Below, piece by piece: positions 1 through 8,019 of a stretch of 53,634 bases of DNA. Numbering within the stretch: position 1 is the first letter of the stretch; every line of letters starts with the position of its first letter. Both the position numbers and the translations under genes were made by a program. This DNA is from Maricaulis sp. GTDB taxonomy: Bacteria; Pseudomonadota; Alphaproteobacteria; Caulobacterales; Maricaulaceae. The stretch covers positions 1 through 53,634 of the forward strand of contig NZ_JADFAJ010000031.1 of the NCBI RefSeq assembly GCF_015665295.1, written 5' to 3'. A model generated the notes under the pieces. The model worked only from the letters and a program-made list of their open reading frames with translations. It made no database searches and had not been told where the DNA came from.

Positions 1-882
1 GGTCTGGTCGAGATAGCGCGTCAGGGCCGCACCGGGCACGGCCGGCCGGCTGCGCACATCGCGACGCACGGAAACGGTCATCAGCTGGCCAGGCAGGAGG
101 CGCCCATCCAGATTCTCGATTTCGGCCCGAATGATGACGCTGCGGGTGACCGGATCGATCCGGCTGTCGATCTGGGCGATTTCGCCGGTGAAGGTCTCGC
201 CGGGATAGGCAGACGTCTCGGCCGCCACCTGCATGCCGGCGCGGACCACCGACAAGAAGCGCTCGGGCACAGTGAAGTCGAGCTTGATTCGGCTGGTATC
301 ATCGAGCCGCGCGATCGTGTCGCCGGGACGGACCAGGCCGCCCAGACTAACTTCGCGCAGACCGACAATGCCGGCAAACGGCGCCCGCACGATGCGGTCG
401 GCCAGCTGGGCCTCGATCGAGGCGACCCGGGCTCGCGCCCGTTCGACGGCCGCACGGGCCTCGTCAAGACGGGATTGCGGCACCACGGAGCGGGCGATCA
501 GGTCATTGGTGCGATCAAGATCACGCTGGGTTTCGCGCAGGGTTGAGCGCGCCTCGGCAAGGTCGGCGGCTTCTTCCGTATCCGTCAATTCAACGAGGAT
601 CGTCCCCGCCTCGACCTGCTGACCGGACTCGAAATTGATCCGGGAGATGGTGTCGGTCACGCGGGCGGTTATTGTCACGGTTTCATTGGCGCGCGCAGTC
701 CCGAGCGCTTCGACAACATCGGCAAATTCGAGGCTCGGCACCTCGGACACAGCGACCGGCAGGACGCGCTCACCGCGCGCCATCATATCGTCCGCTCCGG
801 GCAACAGGGCCCGCACGGCAACGATGGCGGTCATCGCCACGAAGGCAACAAGTACAACAATCAAGAAACTGGCGCGACGCAT
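1..882 (-). CDS. RND efflux periplasmic adaptor (HlyD/MFP family), partial
   Basis: Membrane fusion protein that would link an inner-membrane RND pump to an outer-membrane channel. The reading frame is open from ATG at 882 to the window edge, giving 294 residues with no stop, so the C-terminal end is missing. An N-terminal hydrophobic anchor (about residues 4-22, SFLIVVLVAFVAMTAIVAV) is followed by a lipoyl-like half (about 60-85, with SGQQVEAG), an alpha-helical hairpin rich in E/A/R (about 88-145), the second lipoyl half (VRAPFAGIVG) and a beta-barrel segment (GEIAQIDSRIDPVTR). An AGGAGA ribosome site sits 6-7 bases before the start. The pump gene is expected beyond position 1. A truncated TonB receptor gene lies just upstream on the same strand, and its open frame runs into this gene's start. 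Substrate cannot be told. Confidence 0.9.
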   Translation of the reverse strand, partial: MRRASFLIVVLVAFVAMTAIVAVRALLPGADDMMARGERVLPVAVSEVPSLEFADVVEALGTARANETVTITARVTDTISRINFESGQQVEAGTILVELTDTEEAADLAEARSTLRETQRDLDRTNDLIARSVVPQSRLDEARAAVERARARVASIEAQLADRIVRAPFAGIVGLREVSLGGLVRPGDTIARLDDTSRIKLDFTVPERFLSVVRAGMQVAAETSAYPGETFTGEIAQIDSRIDPVTRSVIIRAEIENLDGRLLPGQLMTVSVRRDVRSRPAVPGAALTRYLDQT

Positions 883-1003
883 GGCATTCTCCTGAGCGCA
901 TAGATGGCTTTCGGCTCAGCAAAGGCAAGTCTTGAGGTTTGCGCAGGCGCACGCGTTTGCGTGGAACGGGACTAGCCGCATGGCGCCGCAGCCCGGAAAG
1001 CCG

Positions 1004-1561
1004 CCGCGTGCGCAGGTTGATCGTGCCGGAGATACCGCCCTCGATCATGTCGGCGGCCGGCCTATTGAACGCGTCGACGCCGCCCATGCGTTGGGAAAGA
1101 ACGTCGGAGAAGCTGAGAATACGACCATTATTGGCCGAAAAGTTATCACGTCCGTGCAGTTCGGTGCGGACCCAGGTCAGACCGCCAACGACGATACCGG
1201 AGCCTTCGATCGAGAAGTGGTCCGGATCAACGCCGGCGGCGAAGCGGTCGATCGACACGCCGGGAACGCGTTGCAGCGTCTCGGCGACCGAGCGGTCCGG
1301 CAGGGCGCCGATGTCATCAGCGGTGATCGAGTCGACCACCACTTCGCTGTCGCGTTTGATTGTTCGTGATGTCTGCAGGCTGGGCCGGAAGCCCGTGATC
1401 TGGATGACTTCAGCGTCATCCGCGTCATCGGTGGCTTCGGTGGCTTCGGTGGCTCCGGTTCCCGGACCAAAAGCAGGCGATATGGCCAGCAACGCAGTCA
1501 GAGCAAAGGCAGATACGCCTTCCTTCCAACCCCGGCCACGGCCGCGCCCCGCAAGACACAC
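1004..1561 (-). pseudogene. TonB-dependent receptor, truncated after the plug domain
   Basis: The frame starts at GTG 1561 with a signal-like stretch (SAFALTALLAISPAFG), an acidic linker made by a 9-bp repeat (ATEATEATD), then a typical plug: EVIQITGFRPSL, SITADDIGALPDRSVAETLQ, NGR, and ADMIEGGISGTINLRTR ending near residue 186. In intact receptors of this carbohydrate class the beta barrel (about 600-800 residues) follows INLRTR directly. Here homology stops and the frame runs on as unrelated residues to a stop at 770, overlapping the efflux adaptor start. No barrel fragment or terminal aromatic motif was found in 883-1003. I read it as a 3' deletion that removed the whole barrel. The gene sits divergent from the halogenase/GH43 operon next to an XylR-type operator, so it was probably the xylan-oligosaccharide receptor. 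Confidence 0.85.
1429..1455. repeat. three 9-bp tandem units in TonB receptor remnant
   Basis: The unit CGGTGGCTT (last copy CGGTGGCTC) occurs three times head to tail and encodes the repeated triplet T-E-A on the minus strand, in the linker between signal peptide and plug. Such short coding repeats can change copy number by slippage without breaking the frame. Confidence 0.8.
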
Positions 1562-1612
1562 TGGTATCGTCGGTGATTTTTCCCTCCGACTTCCTCCCCT
1601 TTGATGCGCAAC

Positions 1613-1627
1613 TGGTAGCGCTATTAA
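1613..1627. promoter_or_regulatory. LacI-type operator (probable XylR site 1)
   Basis: TGGTAGCGCTATTAA has the 8-bp perfect palindrome TAGCGCTA at its centre (1616-1623). The same 15-mer with one change (TGTTAGCGCTATTAA) lies upstream of xylX at 18653-18667. A central CG dyad in an A/T-flanked palindrome is typical of LacI-family operators, and a LacI-family gene lies in the xyl block. Assignment to that protein is inference. Confidence 0.7.
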
Positions 1628-1810
1628 TATTGCCTAGCACAATTGTATGACTAATTGATTGGGCAATCCAAGTTTTCCGGCGTGGCAAGCTTTCAACCCA
1701 ATGAATTTGTCGCACGTCGGAATGTGTTTCCCGATTGCAGTGCTGGCGCTTATGTCCACGTTGTCAATTGGCAGAATCAGCCCTATTCTTGCTTGGAATC
1801 TCACGGGCCT

Positions 1811-1838
1811 GGAGCGTTGACGCTCACGACAACGCTCC
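1811..1838. promoter_or_regulatory. nested inverted repeat over the -35 of the halogenase operon
   Basis: GGAGCGTTG (1811-1819) is perfectly inverted as CAACGCTCC (1830-1838). Inside it, GAGCGT (1812-1817) is also inverted as ACGCTC (1820-1825) with a 2-base gap, so two mutually exclusive dyads share the left arm. The block covers the TTGACG -35 candidate. It could be a regulator site or an alternating hairpin in a leader; no regulator is identified. Confidence 0.6.
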
Positions 1839-1878
1839 AATATGCTTGCCTCCGGGTCGGCGGAGAGGCCGGAGTTCA

Positions 1879-3399
1879 ATGTCAGACAATAGCGTAAGAA
1901 GAGTGCTGATTGTTGGCGGCGGAACTGCGGGCTGGATGTGCGCCGCAGCCCTGTCGAACGCCTTTCGCGACACGGACATGGCGGTTGAACTCGCAGAAAC
2001 CGAAGCCATCGGCACCGTGGGGGTCGGTGAGGCAACCCGGCCCCATATCCGCCATTTCAACGCCGGCCTCGGCATCGACGAGGCGGATTTCATTCGCGAA
2101 ACCCGCGCGACCTTCAAACTCGCAATCGAGTTTTGCAACTGGAACCGGATCGGCGACAGCTACCTCCACCCGCTCGGCGAATACGGCATGCCCGCAGCCG
2201 AGATCGAGTTCCATCACCTTTGGGCGAGCTTTGTTGAAGACCTCAATGCAAGCGCACTCGACGCCTATTCCCTGCCCATCCAGATGGCACGGGCGAACCG
2301 GTTCGCACCGCCGCACACCGATCCGAACTCCCTGCTCTCGATCTATTCCTACGCCTATCAATTCGATGCCGGACGCTATGCGCGCTATCTGCGAACCTAT
2401 GCCGAGGCACGCGGCGTCACCCGGACCGAGGGCCGCATCCAGTCCGTCGCCCGGAACGGGGCAAACGGCCACATCGCCTCGGTGAGGCTGGAAGATGGCC
2501 GGGTGCTGGCTGCTGATTTCTTTGTCGATTGTTCCGGCTTCAGTGGCCTCCTGATCGAAAAGACGCTCAAGGCCGGATGTGAAGACTGGACCGACTGGCT
2601 GCCCTGCGACCAGGCGCTGGCCGTGCCGTGCGAAGGGTCGAAAGAAATCACGCCTTATACCCGCGCCACCGCGCGCGAGGCCGGCTGGCAATGGCGCATT
2701 CCGCTGCAGCACCGGATCGGCAATGGCTATGTCTATTCGTCCAACCACATATCCGACGATGAAGCCGCCGCGACCCTGCTCGCCAATCTCGACGGCAAGC
2801 CGCTTGCCGACCCCAGATGCCTGCGCTTCGTGACCGACCGGCGCAAACAGGCCTGGGTGAAAAACTGTGTCGCGCTGGGCTTATCCTCCGGCTTCCTGGA
2901 GCCGCTGGAATCGACCTCGATCCACCTGATCCAGAGCGGCATCGCCAAGCTGCTGCAGATGTTCCCGAGCACCGCGTTCGAACAGGCCGATATTGATCGT
3001 TTCAAGGCCCGCACCAAGGAAGAGTTCGAGCGGGTGCGCGACTTCATCATCCTGCACTACAACGCGACGACGCGGGACGACACGCCGTTCTGGGATCATT
3101 GCCGGACCATGCCGGTCCCGCCGGGCCTGGCCGAGAAATACCGCATTTTCGAGGGTTATGGCCGAATCTTCCGGGAAAATGACGAGTCGGTCAATGATAC
3201 CAGCTGGTTCGCGGTGATGATCGGCCAGGGGCTCAGACCGCGCGCCTTCGACCCGGTCGCGGAATGCCTGTCCGAGGACGAAACCCGTCGCCGTCTCGCC
3301 CAGATCCGCCAAGCCATGCAGGCCTCGTCGGATCACATGCCGACCCATGCCGACTTCATCGCCAATAATTGCGCCGCCGAAATGGAGCCCCTGTCATGA
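1879..3399 (+). CDS. tryptophan halogenase-like flavoprotein (xylan locus)
   Basis: A 506-residue member of the flavin-dependent tryptophan halogenase family. Visible are the FAD-binding VGGGTAGWM (residues 12-20), the lysine of the FK motif at residue 80 matching the catalytic lysine of characterised halogenases, WxWxIP at 270-275 and EPLEST at 341-346, the stretch carrying the active-site glutamate. The ATG at 1879 is chosen because GGAG lies 5-8 bases upstream and the GxGxxG fold begins at once; an earlier in-frame ATG at 1735 would add 48 unrelated residues. The stop overlaps the GH43 start (ATGA), so the two are translated together. In Caulobacter-type bacteria such genes recur beside TonB receptors for sugars; their substrate is unknown to me and need not be tryptophan. 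Confidence 0.9.
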   Translation: MSDNSVRRVLIVGGGTAGWMCAAALSNAFRDTDMAVELAETEAIGTVGVGEATRPHIRHFNAGLGIDEADFIRETRATFKLAIEFCNWNRIGDSYLHPLGEYGMPAAEIEFHHLWASFVEDLNASALDAYSLPIQMARANRFAPPHTDPNSLLSIYSYAYQFDAGRYARYLRTYAEARGVTRTEGRIQSVARNGANGHIASVRLEDGRVLAADFFVDCSGFSGLLIEKTLKAGCEDWTDWLPCDQALAVPCEGSKEITPYTRATAREAGWQWRIPLQHRIGNGYVYSSNHISDDEAAATLLANLDGKPLADPRCLRFVTDRRKQAWVKNCVALGLSSGFLEPLESTSIHLIQSGIAKLLQMFPSTAFEQADIDRFKARTKEEFERVRDFIILHYNATTRDDTPFWDHCRTMPVPPGLAEKYRIFEGYGRIFRENDESVNDTSWFAVMIGQGLRPRAFDPVAECLSEDETRRRLAQIRQAMQASSDHMPTHADFIANNCAAEMEPLS

Positions 3400-5108
3400 T
3401 CCGCCACCTTCTGCTGGGCGTCAGCCTTGCCACACTCGCTGCCTGCTCTGCCGACACGGGCGGGACCCCGTCCGCTGGTATCACCCCGGCCCGTTTCGAG
3501 CGCTTCACCTATTCCGGCGGCGACCCGGTCCACGAGGGCGTGCCGCGGGATGCCGGCACATTCCTCAACCCGGTACTCGGCGGCTTCTATCCGGATCCGT
3601 CCAACACGCGCGCCGGTGACGACTATTATCTCGTTACCTCGACCTTTGCCTATTTCCCGGGCCTTCCGGTTTTCCGCTCCAGCGATCTTGTGCATTGGGA
3701 GCAGATCGGCAATGCCATCGACCGCCCGGACCAGGTGAATTTCGGCACGCTGGGCCTGTCGCGCGGCCTGTTCGCACCGGCCATCGAATACCATGACGGC
3801 CTGTTCTACATCCTCAATACCTGTGTCGATTGCGGCGATAATTTCCTGATCACCGCCACCGATCCGTCCGGACCCTGGTCGGACCCGGTCTGGCTGCCCG
3901 ACCTTGTCGGCGCCATCGATCCCTCACTCTTCGTGGACGATGACGGCCGCGCCTACATCCTCAATAACGGTCCGCCGGACCGGGAGCCGGAATACCAGGG
4001 GCACCGTGCCGTCTGGATCCAGGAATTCAATCTGGAAACGCTGGAGACGTTCGGTGAGCGAATCGTTCTGATCGACGGCGGCGTCGATTTTTCCGAACAG
4101 CCGATCTGGATCGAGGGCCCGCACATCTACAAGGTAGACGGACGCTATTACCTGATGGCCGCTGAAGGCGGCACCGCGGAAAACCATTCCCAAGTTGTTC
4201 TGGTGGGCGATGCGCCGATGGGCCCCTACACCGCGTATGAAAACAATCCGGTCCTGACCCAGCGCGACCTGCCCCGCGACCGCGCCAATCCGATCACTTC
4301 GGCCGGCCATGCAGATCTTGTACAGACACCGGACGGCGACTGGTGGGCCACCTTCCTCGCCGTGCGTCCCTATGGCGATGACCAGTACAATACCGGCCGT
4401 GAAACCTTCCTCATGCCGGTCAGTTGGGAGGGCGGCTGGCCACACATCACCGGGCCGGGCGAGGCTATCCCCTATGCCGCCGCCCGCCCCGACCTGCCGG
4501 CCGGCGATCCGGAGATTGCGCCGATGGCCGGCGCCTTCACGGTGATCGACGAGTTCGACACAAGCGAGATGGGCCCGGACTGGATGATGATGCGCAATCC
4601 GCGCGAGACCTGGTGGCAACTCGATGGCGAGGCGCTCGAACTCCAGCCGCGCCCGGTCGGGCTGGGGGATTTTTCCAACCCGTCCTTCTTCGGCCGCCGT
4701 CAGCAGCACATGTTCGGCCAGGCCGAGCTCGCCTTCAGTTTCACGCCCGACACGACCGGTTCTCGCGCCGGACTCGCCGTGCTGCAAAATGACGAATACT
4801 GGTATTTCATCGGCCTCGAACAGACCGAAGACGGGCTGGCCATCCAATTGCGCCGCCGCGCCGGGAGCGACGCCCCGTCAGACGGCACCGTGATCGCCAC
4901 GGCAGGGGTTTCCCTGAACGCGGGCGCCCTGGTCGAGGTCCGGGCCACAGCCCGTGGCCCGCGCTATGATTTCGATTATCGCCTGCCCGATGGCGGCTGG
5001 CAGAATCTGCTGCGTGGTGCCGACGGCACCATCCTCTCCACCCGCACCGCAGGCGGTTTCGTCGGCGTCACGATGGGCCCACACGCCTTCACGCCGACCG
5101 GGGAATAG
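3396..5108 (+). CDS. GH43 beta-xylosidase/arabinofuranosidase, lipoprotein
   Basis: A 570-residue glycoside hydrolase that would release xylose (or arabinose) from xylan oligosaccharides. A lipoprotein signal ends in LAAC (Cys17). The GH43 five-bladed propeller follows: FYPDPSN carries the general-base Asp, AIDPSLFVDDDGRAYI the second Asp, and WIEGPHIYK the acid Glu. From about residue 380 a concanavalin-like beta-sandwich (FDTSEMGPDWMMMR...WWQLDGEALELQPRP) matches the C-terminal domain usual in GH43 beta-xylosidases. ATG at 3396 overlaps the halogenase stop and has GGAG upstream; an earlier in-frame ATG at 3369 lies inside the halogenase and is less likely. It ends 16 bp from the convergent GH115 gene. 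Exact substrate cannot be read from sequence. Confidence 0.92.
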   Translation: MIRHLLLGVSLATLAACSADTGGTPSAGITPARFERFTYSGGDPVHEGVPRDAGTFLNPVLGGFYPDPSNTRAGDDYYLVTSTFAYFPGLPVFRSSDLVHWEQIGNAIDRPDQVNFGTLGLSRGLFAPAIEYHDGLFYILNTCVDCGDNFLITATDPSGPWSDPVWLPDLVGAIDPSLFVDDDGRAYILNNGPPDREPEYQGHRAVWIQEFNLETLETFGERIVLIDGGVDFSEQPIWIEGPHIYKVDGRYYLMAAEGGTAENHSQVVLVGDAPMGPYTAYENNPVLTQRDLPRDRANPITSAGHADLVQTPDGDWWATFLAVRPYGDDQYNTGRETFLMPVSWEGGWPHITGPGEAIPYAAARPDLPAGDPEIAPMAGAFTVIDEFDTSEMGPDWMMMRNPRETWWQLDGEALELQPRPVGLGDFSNPSFFGRRQQHMFGQAELAFSFTPDTTGSRAGLAVLQNDEYWYFIGLEQTEDGLAIQLRRRAGSDAPSDGTVIATAGVSLNAGALVEVRATARGPRYDFDYRLPDGGWQNLLRGADGTILSTRTAGGFVGVTMGPHAFTPTGE

Positions 5109-5124
5109 ACCCGCGATTACCTTC

Positions 5125-7986
5125 CTACTCGGCCTGCCAGCTTGCGGGCGGGCCGAGATAGGTATCGGGCAGCTCGCCGGTGCGCAGTGACAGGCGCTGG
5201 AAGACCAGACCGGGATCAATGAGCCAGATCCGGATATTTTGGGCGCCCGGCGCCTCGACTGTGTGGCGTGTGGTCAGCACGGTGACACTGTCGGCGACAT
5301 TGCGCATCCAGGCCGCGTGACTGTCATCGGCCTGGACATTGACGATCTCGATCGGCCCGCCATTGAGCTGAACCCCGTAACGCATGCCGCCGCGGTCGAG
5401 ATAATCCAACGTCGGCGACAGGGTGACATCGATCTCGACCTCACCCGTCGACCAGAGCTGGACCGGATAGTCGAGATAGGGGCCCTCGCCCGGCACGTGA
5501 GAGGGTGAGTTGGCCGGCAGGACACTCATGCCGGACCGGCTACGGCCGATTTCGGGAATTTCCACCCAGGCAACGCCATCACCATTCACCGCCGCAGCAT
5601 GGTCGGCAGCCTCGATCGTGACATGGCCATCGGCCTCGACGAAATGACCGGTCACCGTATCGGCTGCCCGCTGGCGGGCGATGACCGGAACCGTGTATTC
5701 GGCGCCGCCAGACCCGGTAACCGTGATCTGACCAGCATGCTCGCCGGCTACCAGCGCTGTCCAGTCGATACTGACCATGACCTCCCCGGCACCGCCTTCG
5801 GTGCGGGACAGGATGATCCAGGCTGCACTCGCCGAAAGCTGCACCAAAGCCCGACGGTCCCCGCGATCGAACACCTCGATCTGGCGATCAGCCTCGCCAT
5901 AGCGGTCAAATACCAGGGCTTCGCCGCCGCTCGACAGGGCCAGCCCGAGATGGGCACCATCAAGCGCCTCGACACGAACCGTTTCCGGCAGGAGATCTTC
6001 CTCTGGCTGTTGCCAATAAGTGTAGGAAATGTGGGTCTGGGACATGAAATGGTTCCATTTCCCGTCCGCCACATCCTCGTGATAGATGCGCTCGAGCTCG
6101 GCATCGCGTTCAAACAGGTAGGCGACCCGGTCTGCCGCCTCATTCGCCGTGACACGGCCCTGGGCTGCCCAAAGGCGGTTGCGGGCTGTCTCGATGTGCA
6201 GCGAATTGAGATTGGCGCTGGCCTGGATCGGGAACCAGACCAGCTGAACAAAGGCGTCGTCGTAGGTTTCAGGCAAACGGGCCCGAACGGCATCCGCCTC
6301 GGCCGCAAGCGCCTGCCACTCCGCCTCGACCCGGTCCGCCTCATCAAACCCGGTCAGCGAGAATGTCCCGGCATCAATCAGCTCGGGTTTGCGGCGGGCG
6401 TTGTATTGGGTGTAGCGGATCAACAGCGCCGCGATCGCATCGGCCTCAGCCTCGCTGAATTGTTCGGCAGCCCAGTCCCGCGTGTAGCCGGACATCGCCT
6501 CCAGCGTCATCGACTCGGGATCCCAGGCGTGGTCAAGAAAGAAGCTGATTGGAAATTCCATCGGCTTGAGATCGCCAACATTGACAATCCAGAGCTCGTG
6601 AGCGCCGTGCTCCCAGGCCAGATTCATCTGCTCCCATGTGCGCTCGATCTGGGTCGTGTTGAGCCATTTATAGTTCCGCGGATCACCGACATAGTCGAAG
6701 TGATAATAGACGCCATAGCCGCCCTCACGATCAGCACCGCGTCTCGGCAGACGCCGGATATTGCCCCAGTTATCGTCCGCAAAAAGCAGGGTCACATCGT
6801 CGGGAACATCCATGCCCTGATCGAAATAGTCCTGCACCTCCTTGTAGAGCGCCCAGACCTGTGGCGTCTCGGAGGCCGGACGGCCTGTCACATCGGCAAT
6901 GATTTCGCGCTGGGCCGCGACCACGCTTTCCAGGAGGGCAATCGCGGTACCCTCGGTCATCGCCTCGTCGCCATCGCCGCGCATGCCGATCGTGACCAGG
7001 CTCTCATGATCACCCATGCGCTCGACACCCTCGCGCCAGAATTCGCGCAAGGTTTCGGGATTGACCGCGAAGTCCCAAGGCCCCTCGCCATAGCGGGCCC
7101 ATTCAACATGGGCCCGCATCAGAGGCTCATGGTGCGAGGTTCCGATCACCACGCCATACAGGTCCGCGGTCGGCGCATTGAGCGGATCATCATCTGAGAA
7201 GGCCTTGCCCCACATGGCCGGCCAGAGATAATTGCCACGCTGGCGCAAGATCAGCTCAAAGACCTGCTCATAGAAATCATGGTTGAATCCGCCATAGCTC
7301 TCATTGACCCAGCCATACAGCGCCGGGTTCTCGTCATTCAGGAATATCCCGCGATAGCGCACCGACGGCGCGTCTAGCCGATGGCCGGCCGAGACCTGGA
7401 GCTGGTCGTGACGGTCAACCGGCACATCGGCCCACCAATGCCACGGCGACACCCCGGATGCGCGCGAGACGTCATAAACGCCATAGATCGCGCCGCGCAT
7501 GTCAGCGCCGGCAATGACCAGCGCCCGCTCAATGCCAGGCGCCGGATTATCGACGACCTGGTGAAGATAGGCTTCCCACACACCGTCGATGCCGGACACA
7601 TCGAGCCGCCCCTCGGCTACCAGGCCATCGATCAGGGCACTGCCGCCAATTGTGCCGACAATAATGGCGCGACCGGCGGCCGCGCCTGCATCGATGGCGA
7701 CCGGCTGGCCGGACACGGCGGCGAGGTCCTCGGCAAGGTCCTCGGCAGCCCGCAACAGGCCCGGCGCGTCATCCGGATCGGTGACGATGGCAGCGGCCAG
7801 CCCGTCCGCGACAAGCGCAAACCCGTCCGCCGCAGGACGACCGGGACAGATCGCGGCCTCACCCGGACAACCTGTCCCGACGTCCGCCTCGGAGGAGGGC
7901 TCTTGCCTGTCAGCCATCGGCTGACAGGCAACCAAGATGACCGCAAAGGCGGCCGGAAGAATGTGCCAGGTTGAAGTCCAGCGCAT
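5125..7986 (-). CDS. GH115 xylan alpha-1,2-glucuronidase, lipoprotein
   Basis: A 953-residue enzyme removing (4-O-methyl)glucuronic acid side chains from glucuronoxylan. The signal ends in VAC (Cys21), suggesting an acylated envelope protein. Family landmarks include SPWHWWADVPV, VRYRGIFLNDENPAL, RQRGNYLWPAMWGKAF, IGTSHHEPLMR, IGMRGDGDEAM, FADDNWGNIRRLP, YYHFDYVGDPRNYKWLNT and VGDLKPMEFP, followed by a long C-terminal region with beta-sandwich character. Length fits the family. It is the second gene after GH3 (33-bp gap), so both probably share the promoter near 10510-10540. The released glucuronate would feed the hexuronate genes at 19812-22613, two of which are broken in this window. Confidence 0.95.
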   Translation of the reverse strand: MRWTSTWHILPAAFAVILVACQPMADRQEPSSEADVGTGCPGEAAICPGRPAADGFALVADGLAAAIVTDPDDAPGLLRAAEDLAEDLAAVSGQPVAIDAGAAAGRAIIVGTIGGSALIDGLVAEGRLDVSGIDGVWEAYLHQVVDNPAPGIERALVIAGADMRGAIYGVYDVSRASGVSPWHWWADVPVDRHDQLQVSAGHRLDAPSVRYRGIFLNDENPALYGWVNESYGGFNHDFYEQVFELILRQRGNYLWPAMWGKAFSDDDPLNAPTADLYGVVIGTSHHEPLMRAHVEWARYGEGPWDFAVNPETLREFWREGVERMGDHESLVTIGMRGDGDEAMTEGTAIALLESVVAAQREIIADVTGRPASETPQVWALYKEVQDYFDQGMDVPDDVTLLFADDNWGNIRRLPRRGADREGGYGVYYHFDYVGDPRNYKWLNTTQIERTWEQMNLAWEHGAHELWIVNVGDLKPMEFPISFFLDHAWDPESMTLEAMSGYTRDWAAEQFSEAEADAIAALLIRYTQYNARRKPELIDAGTFSLTGFDEADRVEAEWQALAAEADAVRARLPETYDDAFVQLVWFPIQASANLNSLHIETARNRLWAAQGRVTANEAADRVAYLFERDAELERIYHEDVADGKWNHFMSQTHISYTYWQQPEEDLLPETVRVEALDGAHLGLALSSGGEALVFDRYGEADRQIEVFDRGDRRALVQLSASAAWIILSRTEGGAGEVMVSIDWTALVAGEHAGQITVTGSGGAEYTVPVIARQRAADTVTGHFVEADGHVTIEAADHAAAVNGDGVAWVEIPEIGRSRSGMSVLPANSPSHVPGEGPYLDYPVQLWSTGEVEIDVTLSPTLDYLDRGGMRYGVQLNGGPIEIVNVQADDSHAAWMRNVADSVTVLTTRHTVEAPGAQNIRIWLIDPGLVFQRLSLRTGELPDTYLGPPASWQAE

Positions 7987-8019
7987 GGGTCCGCCTTTCG
8001 GATACCTGTCGCTTTGCCG

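Larger units (their letters stand above)
1562..1878. other. divergent control region, TonB remnant / halogenase operon
   Basis: This 317-bp gap separates the two divergent genes. It holds the XylR-type operator (1613-1627), an A/T-rich stretch (about 1620-1670) suited to the minus-strand promoter, a nested inverted repeat (1811-1838), and a possible sigma-70 promoter for the plus-strand operon: TTGACG at 1817-1822 and TATGCT at 1841-1846, 18 bp apart. No convincing small gene was seen. Confidence 0.55.

Noticed and set aside
883-1003. remaining barrel of the TonB receptor or a small gene
   Set aside because: No terminal aromatic receptor motif and no start with a ribosome site were found in any frame; it looks like joined non-coding sequence.
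1704-1716. fifth GntR-type site (TTTGTCGCACG)
   Set aside because: Only the left half matches; the GA after the spacer base is CA, so it is weaker than the four accepted sites.
1735-1878. longer N-terminus for the first halogenase-like gene (ATG 1735)
   Set aside because: It would add 48 residues with no family similarity and run across the promoter and inverted repeat; ATG 1879 has a good ribosome site.
5599-7197. 532-residue plus-strand frame
   Set aside because: It lies entirely antisense to GH115, whose family motifs are clear; the composition is that of a reverse-complement shadow in GC-rich DNA.
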